From contig JADLBJ010000026.1 in assembly GCA_020847765.1 (NCBI GenBank), positions 1-59,668 of the forward strand: a stretch of DNA of 59,668 nt, read 5' to 3'. Source of the DNA: Dehalococcoidia bacterium. GTDB taxonomy: Bacteria > Chloroflexota > Dehalococcoidia > Tepidiformales > Tepidiformaceae. Each line of letters starts with the position of its first letter. Position 1 is the stretch's first letter. Position numbers and translations under genes: made by a program. This document shows, in pieces, positions 25,358-33,125 of this stretch. Below the pieces are notes generated by a model. It did not search any database, was not told the origin of the DNA, and worked only from the letters and a program-made list of their open reading frames with translations.

Positions 25358-26737
25358 TCAGCGCCAGCGGACCTCATAGAGGTGAAGGGGCTCATCGAGG
25401 CCCTTCAGATTGTGCTCGCCCCGGTCCCGGAAGGAGAAGCTGTGGCCGGCGGCAAGCTCGCGCACGACCGGGGTGACGAAGATGGCGCCGGGTTCGGCGG
25501 CGTCGCAGGCGCGGCGGGCAATCTGGACGGCGGTGCCGAAGAGGTCGCGGTCTTCGCGCACGGGCTCGCCCGCGTTCAGGCCAACGCGGACGCGGATGGG
25601 CGGGCCGCTCCGTTCGTCGTTGGAGGCGGCGAAGCCTTTCTGGATGGCGGTTGCGCATTCGAGCGCCCGGGAGGTTGAGCGGAAGGAGGCCATGATGCCG
25701 TCGCCAGTGTGCTTGATCTCGCTGCCGCCATGCTGGACGAGGGCCTGGCGAATGACGCCGTTGTGCCTGCGCAGGACCTCCTGGGCGGCGGCGTCGCCGA
25801 GCCGCTGGGTGAGGAGCGTGGAGCCCTCCATGTCGGTGAAGAGCACGGTCAGGGGGAGGCGGTCGTCGCGGCCGCTGGGGGCCACGTCGAGCCCGAGGAC
25901 GCGACCGATAGCGCCGAGGGTCTGGCCGGCGTCGCCCTCCCAGGGGTTGTGGGCTTTGCCTTCGAAGGTCACGAACTCGGCGCCGGGAATGAGGGCGGCC
26001 AGCTGCCGGCCGAGGTCCACCGTCATGACGCGGGCGCTGCGGCGGTGCATCACGAGCGCGGGGCAGGCGATCTTCGGGGCGAGGTCCGTCACGTCCATGT
26101 CGAAGCCCAGGCCGTAGAGACGGGCGGCGGTTTCGGGGGTGACGGAGCGCCAGATGCGGTCGGCGCGGGCGAAGGCCTGGTCGTCGGGCTCGGGCGACGT
26201 CGCACGGGAGAGGAGGAGCCCGCCGGCGGCGGGGACGTTTCGCAGCGTCGCGAGGAAGTCGTCGCGGCTGCCCGTCGGAAAGAGGTCGGCGCCCCGCGCG
26301 TAGCCGCCGCAGACGATGAGGTGGGAGACGCGCTCGGGATGGAGGGCGGCGTAGGCCGTGGCCAGGACACCGCCGAACGAGGCGCCATAGAGGACGAAGC
26401 GGTCGAGGCCGGCCGCGTCGACGACGGCGTCCACGTCGAGGAGGAGCGACTCGAGGTCAACGCGCTCCGGGTTGCGGTCGGAGAGCCCGTTGCCGCGGGA
26501 GTCGAAGCGGTGCACGCGGAGCGTCCGGGCGAGGGCGGTCCAATAGGTGCGGTAGGCGCGGTCGGCCCACATCAGCTCGAGATGGCTGACCCAGCCGCGG
26601 ACGAAGAGGAGAGGAGGCCCCTCGCCATGGGCGCAGTAGGCGAGGTGCGTGCCGTCGGTGGCGGCGATGAAGCGGTAGGAGGGTTCGTCGAGCGCTTCGT
26701 CCAGGCCGGCATCAGGAAAACGCGTTGGTTCGGCCAT
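25358..26737 (-). CDS. Alpha/beta hydrolase fused to a class III adenylate/guanylate cyclase domain
   Basis: 459 residues from ATG 26737 (a GTG at 26758 is in frame). Residues 1-265 are an alpha/beta hydrolase: the nucleophile Ser is in LYGASFGGVLATAY, and the His lies in EGKAHNPWEG. Residues 275-459 are a cyclase homology domain: VLFTDMEGSTLLTQRLGDA with the metal-binding Asp, IKHTGDGIMASF, and RVGLNAGEPVREDRDLFGTA with further catalytic positions. It may sense a small ligand with the hydrolase part and make cAMP. A TACTAT box ends 9 bases before the ATG, suggesting a near-leaderless mRNA. Confidence 0.88.
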   Translation of the reverse strand: MAEPTRFPDAGLDEALDEPSYRFIAATDGTHLAYCAHGEGPPLLFVRGWVSHLELMWADRAYRTYWTALARTLRVHRFDSRGNGLSDRNPERVDLESLLLDVDAVVDAAGLDRFVLYGASFGGVLATAYAALHPERVSHLIVCGGYARGADLFPTGSRDDFLATLRNVPAAGGLLLSRATSPEPDDQAFARADRIWRSVTPETAARLYGLGFDMDVTDLAPKIACPALVMHRRSARVMTVDLGRQLAALIPGAEFVTFEGKAHNPWEGDAGQTLGAIGRVLGLDVAPSGRDDRLPLTVLFTDMEGSTLLTQRLGDAAAQEVLRRHNGVIRQALVQHGGSEIKHTGDGIMASFRSTSRALECATAIQKGFAASNDERSGPPIRVRVGLNAGEPVREDRDLFGTAVQIARRACDAAEPGAIFVTPVVRELAAGHSFSFRDRGEHNLKGLDEPLHLYEVRWR

Positions 26738-26801
26738 CGAATCGCTATAGTACGCCACGGAGCGCCGGTCTCGTCAGCGCTATCAGAAAGCCGAGGTCGC
26801 C

Positions 26802-27203
26802 ATGCCAGCCTTCGAAACGGCCGTCTGGAGATTCAACCAGCTCTTCAATCTCGAGTCGATCGACCGCCTGGACGCGAACATGTTCGCGCCGCATCGCACG
26901 CTGCCGGACATTCTGCGCGAGCTGGGGGCCGGGTCGGATCGCGCGATCGCGGTGGTCGAGGAATGGCCGGAGTCGCTGCAGGAAGCGTTTCGCGCGGTGA
27001 TCCACAGCACACTGAACCGCAAGCCGCGGCCGCCGATCACGATCTCTCTGAAGCCGGACTACGACTACGAGCTGCGGGTCTGGGAGGGACTATCGGTCGT
27101 GGGAAGCCAGGGCGGCGTCTACATCCAAGTTCGCTGCCGTTACCCCTTCGATCCCCACCCGTCCACGGTCTATGACGAGCAGCGTCGCGCGAGCGGCGCC
27201 TGA
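26802..27203 (+). CDS. Hypothetical 133-aa protein
   Basis: ATG start 26802, with GAGG 10 bases upstream. The sequence is soluble and has a mixed pattern: helical N-terminus (AVWRFNQLFNLESIDRL), then DILRELGAGSDRAIAVVEEW and a beta-rich C-terminus (PPITISLKPDYDYELRVWEG, GGVYIQVRCRYPFD). It contains the 16-base palindrome GCGAACATGTTCGC near 26875, which is coding and probably chance. I do not recognise a family. It is divergent from the hydrolase-cyclase gene. Confidence 0.6.
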   Translation: MPAFETAVWRFNQLFNLESIDRLDANMFAPHRTLPDILRELGAGSDRAIAVVEEWPESLQEAFRAVIHSTLNRKPRPPITISLKPDYDYELRVWEGLSVVGSQGGVYIQVRCRYPFDPHPSTVYDEQRRASGA

Positions 27204-27215
27204 AGAGGCGGAACC

Positions 27216-27974
27216 TCAGGGATGGGCGACCAGGTTGGCGAGGACGCCTGCGCCCGTCACCTCCACCTCGACGAGGTCGCCAGGGCTGAGCGCCGGCGGT
27301 GAGCCGGGCGTTCCCGTGTAGATCAGGTCGCCGGGGACGAGCGTCATGACGGCGCTGACGAGGCGCACGATTTCCGGGATGTCGCGAAGGAGCTCGTCCG
27401 AGCGGGCGTGCTGGACCTCCACGCCGTTGACGCGGGTTCTGAGATCGATGGCAGCGTGGTCGAGGCCCGTGACGACGCTCGGGCCGAACACGGCGAAGGT
27501 GTCGCTCCCCTTGGCGCGCCACCACTGGTGGTCCGCCTGCTGCCAGTCGCGCGCAGAGACGTCGTTGCCGCATGTATAGCCAAAGACTCCGGCGAGTGCC
27601 TCCTCGCGGCTGGCGCCTTTGAGGCGGCGGCCCACGACGGCCACTATCTCTCCCTCGGGCTCGACGCGGGCGGCGCCGCGCGGCAGGACGATGGCGTCGC
27701 CCGGACCGGCGACACTCGACAGGGGCTTGAAGAAGAGGGTCGGCGGGTCGGGGATCGGCCGGCCCTGCAGATGGCTCGCGTAATTGAGACCGACGCAGAC
27801 GATGGAACGTGGGAGGCAGGGCGGGAGGAGGCGGACGGAGTCGAGGGCCAGGACTTCGCCGGTGGGGACGGCTGCTGCCCAGAAGGGCTCCTCGATGGCC
27901 TCGACCCGGTCGCCGCGCAGCAGGCCGGCGCCCGTGCGGCCGCCGGTCGTCGTGAAGCGGACGTAGCGTTCCAT
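27216..27974 (-). CDS. Fumarylacetoacetate hydrolase family protein
   Basis: 252 residues from ATG 27974, preceded by AAGGAG. The FAH metal-binding and catalytic motifs are CVGLNYASHLQGRPIPDPP, FFKPLSSVAGPGDAIVLP, RVEPEGEIVAVVGRRLKG (metal Glu residues), YTCGNDVSARDWQQ, and DLIYTGTPGSPPALSPGD. Members cleave C-C bonds of acyl-pyruvates or decarboxylate oxaloacetate. The substrate cannot be predicted. It is a single gene unit convergent with the preceding hypothetical gene. Confidence 0.88.
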   Translation of the reverse strand: MERYVRFTTTGGRTGAGLLRGDRVEAIEEPFWAAAVPTGEVLALDSVRLLPPCLPRSIVCVGLNYASHLQGRPIPDPPTLFFKPLSSVAGPGDAIVLPRGAARVEPEGEIVAVVGRRLKGASREEALAGVFGYTCGNDVSARDWQQADHQWWRAKGSDTFAVFGPSVVTGLDHAAIDLRTRVNGVEVQHARSDELLRDIPEIVRLVSAVMTLVPGDLIYTGTPGSPPALSPGDLVEVEVTGAGVLANLVAHP

Positions 27975-28091
27975 CGCGGCTCCTTCGTGTTGCTGTGCCG
28001 AGTCTACCGAAAGGCGAGCGAGGCGCGACCGCCGTGGTTGGTTGCACGCGGGGGCACGATGGCGGCGGCCAGCGCAAACGTCTCGGAGTGC

Positions 28092-28097
28092 TACAGT
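28092..28097 (+). promoter_or_regulatory. Putative -10 box of galK, leaderless layout
   Basis: TACAGT ends 6 bases before ATG 28104, so transcription would begin close to the start codon. GGGG lies between them. No -35 box is evident. Confidence 0.35.
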
Positions 28098-28103
28098 CAG
28101 GGG

Positions 28104-29351
28104 ATGGACGCGACCGCGCGCGAGGAGATCACAGCCGCCTTCATGCGAGAGTTCGGGCGCGCGCCGGCGGTCGTGGTGCGGGCGCCGGGCCGGGTGAACC
28201 TGGTCGGCGATCACACGGACTACTCCCACCTCCCGGTGCTACCCATGGCGATCGAACGGGCTGTGCTGGTGGCGGTCGCCACAACGGAGAGCCCGCGGCT
28301 GGAGGCGCGCTCCCTGGCGCTCGACGCGCACACCATGCTCGACAGGGCCGACCCGAGTGCGCGGGCGCCGTGGGAACGGTACCTCGTTGGCGTGGTTCGC
28401 CAGCTGGAGGGGGTCAGCCCGCGCACGGGTGCGCAGATCCTGGTCGGCGGCGACCTGCTCCATGAGGGAGGTCTGGGCTCGTCTGCGGCGGTCACGGTGG
28501 GCGTCCTCGCCGGCTTGAGCGCGGCCTGGGGAGAACCGCTCGAGCGCGACGATCTCGTACGGCGCGCATGCCTGGCCGAGCGCGCGAGCGGCGTCGAGGC
28601 GGGGGGTATGGACCAGGAGGCGATCGTCTTCGCTGAGGGGGGAGCGGCCCTGCGTGTGGACTTCGCACCCCACGGGCGGCGGCACGTGCCGTTGCCGGAT
28701 GGGCTCGCCTTTGTGGCCGCCTATTCGGGCCAGGCGGCGGCGAAGGGCGGCGAGGCGCGCGAGCAGTACAACGAGCGCGTTGTGGGAGCGCGGATCGCCG
28801 CCGTCATGCTCGCGGACCAGATCGGGCTCGAGGTCAGCCAGCCACCGGTGCTCGCGGACGTCGCAGCGGCCGACGTGGTGGAGCTGCTAGTGGACGAACT
28901 GCCGGAGAAGGTGTCGCCGGTGGAAGTGGCGAAGACGGGGCTGGCCGATCTGGAGCAGATCGTGCGGCTGAGAGGGGACCGCTTCGACCATATGGCGAAG
29001 GTGCCCGTTCGGCGGATAGCGCGCCATGTCCTGGCGGAGGCGGGGCGCGTGAACCAGGCGGAGGCGGCGCTGCGGGGGCGCGAACTCGAGGCTTTCGGCG
29101 AGCTGCTAGACGAGTCGCACGACAGCCTGCGCCAGGAGATGCGCGTCAGCACGCCGACGCTGGACCGTCTCTGCGCGGCCATGCGCAAGGCGGGCGCCTT
29201 CGGTGCGCGGCTGACGGGGGCAGGCTTCGGCGGATTCGCAATCGCGGCCTGTCCACCGGGGCGCGTTGCCACTGCGGTGGAAGCCGCGATCGCGGCGACG
29301 GGAGGGCCGGCGTTCGCGGTACACCCGTCGCCGGGGTTGACGATCCTCTGA
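28104..29351 (+). CDS. galK: Galactokinase-family sugar kinase
   Basis: 415 residues, GHMP kinase fold. It has the galactokinase signature GRVNLVGDHTDYSHLPVLPM, the ATP-binding LHEGGLGSSAAVTVG and GAFGARLTGAGFGGFAIAAC. The signature differs from the usual GRVNLIGEHTDYNGGFVLP: Glu is replaced by Asp and the NGGF stretch by SHLP, both near the sugar pocket. It probably phosphorylates galactose at C1, but another sugar is possible. An alpha-galactosidase gene lies 279 bases downstream, giving a galactoside use pair. Confidence 0.82.
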   Translation: MDATAREEITAAFMREFGRAPAVVVRAPGRVNLVGDHTDYSHLPVLPMAIERAVLVAVATTESPRLEARSLALDAHTMLDRADPSARAPWERYLVGVVRQLEGVSPRTGAQILVGGDLLHEGGLGSSAAVTVGVLAGLSAAWGEPLERDDLVRRACLAERASGVEAGGMDQEAIVFAEGGAALRVDFAPHGRRHVPLPDGLAFVAAYSGQAAAKGGEAREQYNERVVGARIAAVMLADQIGLEVSQPPVLADVAAADVVELLVDELPEKVSPVEVAKTGLADLEQIVRLRGDRFDHMAKVPVRRIARHVLAEAGRVNQAEAALRGRELEAFGELLDESHDSLRQEMRVSTPTLDRLCAAMRKAGAFGARLTGAGFGGFAIAACPPGRVATAVEAAIAATGGPAFAVHPSPGLTIL

Positions 29352-29380
29352 CGAAGCAGACCGTCGTCTTCGCCGCGGGG

Positions 29381-29413
29381 CGCGGGCAGGGCGGAGCGAG
29401 CGGACTGCCCGCG
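29381..29413 (+). terminator. Stem-loop downstream of galK
   Basis: CGCGGGCAG (29381-29389) pairs perfectly with CTGCCCGCG (29405-29413) around a 15-base loop, 30 bases after the galK stop. It is followed by AATCTTGG, so it could be a weak terminator. The remaining gap up to 29630 shows only a TATGAT box (29617-29622). Confidence 0.4.
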
Positions 29414-29616
29414 AATCTTGGCAGCGGTGGAACGGCTGCGGGTTGCGAGAGAGGCGAATACGAGCTGCCGAGCGCGATCGAAGTGATGATCGTTACCGGT
29501 GAGGAAGTGCACGCGGTTCCGGTACACGGCCCCTGGGTCGCCATCGGTACGCCTGCGTCGCGGGCCACGCCCCCACCGCTGTCGCCGTTAGAAAGGCTCG
29601 AGCCGGGGGCCGCCGC

Positions 29617-29622
29617 TATGAT
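29617..29622 (+). promoter_or_regulatory. Putative -10 box of the alpha-galactosidase gene
   Basis: TATGAT ends 8 bases before ATG 29631, a leaderless layout. The intervening GGGCGGCG offers no clear Shine-Dalgarno at proper distance. Confidence 0.35.
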
Positions 29623-29630
29623 GGGCGGCG

Positions 29631-31589
29631 ATGGTCGCAAACAGCGGGCCCGGCCTACCTTGGAGCCTCGCCTTCGTGCCCGCCGTGGACGGGGCCGTCC
29701 TCGCCGTGCGCCTGGCCTTTGACGCGACCGACGGGAGCCTGACAGCGACCCTCGTGAACGAGGGGGCGGAGACGGCGCGGCCGCGCGCGCTCAGCCTCGT
29801 CGCCGACCCCGCCTGGCCCGCTGCCGGGGGCTCGGCCTGGCTGCACGGGCGGTACATGCAGATGGACGCGCTCGTCCATTCCTTCGGGGCAGAACCGGCC
29901 GAAGCCTACGACGGGCGTTACCGGCGGGAGCTGCCGGGCGGCGGGTGGCGCTATCTCAGCCACGAACAGCTGGCCCTCGGCCTTCCCGCGAAGGCCACGC
30001 CGGCCCTGTTTGCCGGCTGTCTGCGACCCGACCGCTTCTTCCTCGACTTCCTGATCGACGTGGACGCCGAGGAGCGGACGGTAGAACGGCTGGAGGCGCG
30101 CTTCGACCTCGAAGGGATGGAGCTGGGCGCAGGCGAGACGTTTGCGTTGCCGCCGCTGTGGCTGCGCGACGGGTACGACCCGTGGGCGCTGGCCGAGCGG
30201 TACGCCGACGACGTGGCCGGAACGATGGGCGCGCGCGTCCCGCGTCGGCCGCCGACGGGCTGGTGCAGCTGGTACTTCTTCGGCGACCGCGTGGGCGAAG
30301 CGGACGTGCTCGCGAACCTGCAGGCGGCGGGGGCGAGCGGCTTTGCGGCGGGCGTCGTCCAGATCGACGACGGCTACCAGTCGCGCACAGGGGACTGGCT
30401 GACGCCGAACGAGCGTTTTCCCGGGGGAATGGCGGCGCTTGCCGGGCGGATCCGCGAGGCCGGCTACCGGCCTGGCCTCTGGCTGGCGCCGTTTCTCCTG
30501 CACGAGGAGTCGGATGCGCTCCGGGAGCGCCCGACCATGGCGCTGCGCGACCGCGAAGGAGAGCCGTTCTTCGTGGACAGCTGGCTGGGGCGTTGCGCCG
30601 TCGTGGACTGCACGACCGTCGAGGGGGAAGCCTGGCTGCAGGAGGTGGTGGACACGATCGTGGCTCGCTGGGGCTACAGCTACCTGAAGCTGGACGCGCT
30701 CGCCTTCGCGGCCGTCTCTTCCGCGAGCGTGCGGTACGCGCGGACGGGAACAACGGCGGCGGGCCATCTGCGGCGCGGGCTGGAGATCATCCGGGCGGCT
30801 GCCGGCGAGGAGACGTTCCTGCTCGCCTGCACGTGCCATTTCGGGCCGGCGATCGGGCTGGTCGACGGCATGCGGGTGGGACCCGACGTCAGGACGACGT
30901 GGGCGGACGGCCCCAATCCGTCGGTGCGGCATGCCCTGCGCCTGGCTTTGCAGCGGAACTGGATGCACGGACGCTGGTGGACGAACGACCCGGACTGCCT
31001 CGTCCTCCGCGAGCGAGACTCAGAGCTGAGCGAGACGGAGGTGCGGTTCCTTGCGACCGGCGTGGCCCTTAGCGGCGGGATGGTGGTGGACGGGGACGAC
31101 CTGCCTGCGCTGAGTGCCGGGCGGCGGGAGCTCCTGTTGGCGATGACGCCGCCAACCGGACGAGCCGCACGGCCGGCTGATCCCTGGGAGGCGCCGGTCG
31201 CCTCAGCCTGGCGAGCCGAGCTGGACGACGGACGGAGCGTGGTCGGCATGCTCAACTGGAGCGACGTCCCGCGCTGGGTACCCACGGCCGAGCAGCTGCG
31301 TCCGGGCGAGGTGGCCTTCGACTGCCTGGAAGGCAGGCTCGTCGGGATGGGCGACCGCCTGCTTCGGCCGCACGAGGGCGCGCTCTGGCAGGTCGCCGCT
31401 CCGGGGCCGACCCCCCGTGTCGTGGGTGACAGTGCGAGCCTGACCTACGAAGGACTGTACCAGCGGCCCGTGAGCGGCCGTATTCAGGTCGGCAACGATC
31501 TGGCGCGATCGCGGACGATTGCCGTGGAGGCACGCGGGCAGGTGTTCGAGGCCGACCTGGACCCAGGCGAACGGCGCTGGTTCGACTGA
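29631..31589 (+). CDS. Alpha-galactosidase, GH36 family
   Basis: 652 residues, similar to clan GH-D enzymes. The beta-sandwich N-domain (to about 200) precedes the barrel with GWCSWYFFGDRVGEADVLAN and VVQIDDGYQSRTGDWLTPN. The nucleophile Asp is in YSYLKLDALAFAAV. A later acidic region RVGPDVRTTWADG is the likely acid/base site. The C-terminal domain is a small beta sandwich. There is no signal peptide, so it acts in the cytoplasm on imported oligosaccharides. It fits with galK for galactoside use. No transporter is in the window. Confidence 0.88.
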   Translation: MVANSGPGLPWSLAFVPAVDGAVLAVRLAFDATDGSLTATLVNEGAETARPRALSLVADPAWPAAGGSAWLHGRYMQMDALVHSFGAEPAEAYDGRYRRELPGGGWRYLSHEQLALGLPAKATPALFAGCLRPDRFFLDFLIDVDAEERTVERLEARFDLEGMELGAGETFALPPLWLRDGYDPWALAERYADDVAGTMGARVPRRPPTGWCSWYFFGDRVGEADVLANLQAAGASGFAAGVVQIDDGYQSRTGDWLTPNERFPGGMAALAGRIREAGYRPGLWLAPFLLHEESDALRERPTMALRDREGEPFFVDSWLGRCAVVDCTTVEGEAWLQEVVDTIVARWGYSYLKLDALAFAAVSSASVRYARTGTTAAGHLRRGLEIIRAAAGEETFLLACTCHFGPAIGLVDGMRVGPDVRTTWADGPNPSVRHALRLALQRNWMHGRWWTNDPDCLVLRERDSELSETEVRFLATGVALSGGMVVDGDDLPALSAGRRELLLAMTPPTGRAARPADPWEAPVASAWRAELDDGRSVVGMLNWSDVPRWVPTAEQLRPGEVAFDCLEGRLVGMGDRLLRPHEGALWQVAAPGPTPRVVGDSASLTYEGLYQRPVSGRIQVGNDLARSRTIAVEARGQVFEADLDPGERRWFD

Positions 31590-31613
31590 AGAGCGACCCT
31601 GGCGGCCGGGCGG

Positions 31614-32984
31614 TTAACGGGCGGTCCAGGTTGTGCCGGTGGGACCGTCCTTTAGCTCGACGCCAAGGTCGGCCAGGCCGTCACGGACGCGGTCCGCGAG
31701 CGGCCACTGGCGAGCGGTCCGCAGATCCGCGCGGAGGGCCACCAGGAGGTCGATGAACGGCGCGGCTTCGCGGCCGGCACCGTCGGCAGGCGCGGCGAGC
31801 CGCAGGCCGAGAACGCCGGCGAGATCGCACAGCAACGCCCGCGCGGTGGCTGTCGATCGCCCTTCGTCGCGGGCACGGTTGATCACGCGGGCCAGATCGA
31901 ACAGAACGGCAAGGGCGACCGAGGTGTTGAGGTCGTCGTCCATGGCGGCGACGAAGCGGTCGCGTGCGCCGGCAGCGTCCAGGGAGTTCGAGTCGGCGGC
32001 GGCTTCGGCGTCGCAGACGAAGGCGGCCTCGCGCAGCCGTTCGGCGCCGCGACGGGCAGCTTCGAGCGCCTCCTCGGTAAAGGTGAGGGGGCTGCGGTAG
32101 TGGCTGCCGAGGATGAAGAGGCGGACGGCGTCGGCACCATAGCGCGCGAGCACGTCATCGAGGCCGACGATGTTGCCGGTCGATTTGGACATCTTCTCGG
32201 CGCCGAGGCGGAGCAAGGCGTTGTGCATCCAGATGCGGGCAAAGGGCGTCTTGCCGGTATAGGCCTCGCTCTGGGCGATCTCGTTTTCGTGGTGGGGGAA
32301 GATGAGGTCCGCGCCGCCGCCGTGGATGTCAATCTGCTCACCAAGGTGGCCCAGAACCATGGCGGAGCATTCGATGTGCCAGCCAGGGCGGCCCGGTCCC
32401 CAGGGGCTCTCCCAGCTGGGCTCGCCCGGCTTGGCGCCCTTCCAGAGGGCGAAGTCGAGGGGGTCTTCCTTTAGCTCGGTCGGGTCGACACGGGCGCCGG
32501 CGAGGAGGTCGTCGACGTTGCGGCGCGAGAGCTTGCCGTAATCGGGCTTCTGGCGAACGCGGTAGTAAACGTCGCCGCCTGAGGCATAGGCGAAGCCCCT
32601 GGCCTGCAGCCCCTCGATGAGCGCGACGATGCGCGGGATCTCGGCGGTGGCGCGGGGATAGAGAGTGGCGGGCAGGACGTTCAGCTGCGCGACACTGCGG
32701 AGGTAGGAGGCGCTGAACTCTTCGGCGAGATCGCTCACGCTGCGGCCGGTGGCGTTGGATCGGTCTATCAACTTGTCGTCGATGTCCGTGAAGTTTTGGA
32801 CATGCCGAACGCTATAGCCGCGGAATTCGAGGTACCGACGGAGGCCGTCGAAGACGACAGCGGGGACGGCGTGGCCGATGTGGCTCCCGGAGTAGGGTGT
32901 GATGCCGCAGACGTAGAGCCGCACCTCATAGGGAGGTGGAGGCAGAGGAATGAGGTCGCCGGTGAGCGTGTCGAGCAGTTTCAT
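31614..32984 (-). CDS. cysS: Cysteinyl-tRNA synthetase
   Basis: 456 residues from ATG 32984; the upstream frame is read-through of the leader. Class I signatures are present: zinc-binding CGITPYSGSHIGHA (Cys plus HIGH-type motif), FTDIDDKLIDRSN, WHIECSAMVLGHLGEQIDIH with zinc ligands, and KMSKSTGNIVGLDDVL. The C-terminal helical bundle and anticodon region are complete. Its leader contains TGGAACC and stem-loops (see findings). cysE lies nearby on the same strand but is separated by an opposing gene. Confidence 0.96.
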   Translation of the reverse strand: MKLLDTLTGDLIPLPPPPYEVRLYVCGITPYSGSHIGHAVPAVVFDGLRRYLEFRGYSVRHVQNFTDIDDKLIDRSNATGRSVSDLAEEFSASYLRSVAQLNVLPATLYPRATAEIPRIVALIEGLQARGFAYASGGDVYYRVRQKPDYGKLSRRNVDDLLAGARVDPTELKEDPLDFALWKGAKPGEPSWESPWGPGRPGWHIECSAMVLGHLGEQIDIHGGGADLIFPHHENEIAQSEAYTGKTPFARIWMHNALLRLGAEKMSKSTGNIVGLDDVLARYGADAVRLFILGSHYRSPLTFTEEALEAARRGAERLREAAFVCDAEAAADSNSLDAAGARDRFVAAMDDDLNTSVALAVLFDLARVINRARDEGRSTATARALLCDLAGVLGLRLAAPADGAGREAAPFIDLLVALRADLRTARQWPLADRVRDGLADLGVELKDGPTGTTWTAR

Positions 32985-33125
32985 GGTGTGGGTTCCACGC
33001 GAATGTGTGGCGGCGGCTCGCCGCGCGAGGGTCGCGAGGCAGGAAGTCGCGAGGGCGCCGGTCAGCGGCGCCCTGCACAGGCGCCGCCGGGCGGGCGTAG
33101 AAAGCGCACCGGGCCCACGTCGCCA

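Noticed and set aside
26870-26890. Palindrome GCGAACATGTTCGC as a third SOS box
   Set aside because: It lies inside the coding region of the 133-residue gene, the half-sites are spaced by 2 and not 4 bases, and it is far from a promoter.
27408-28103. The long upstream extension of the galK frame
   Set aside because: It runs antisense through the FAH gene and has no domain sense. The galactokinase N-terminus and a -10 box fix the start at 28104.
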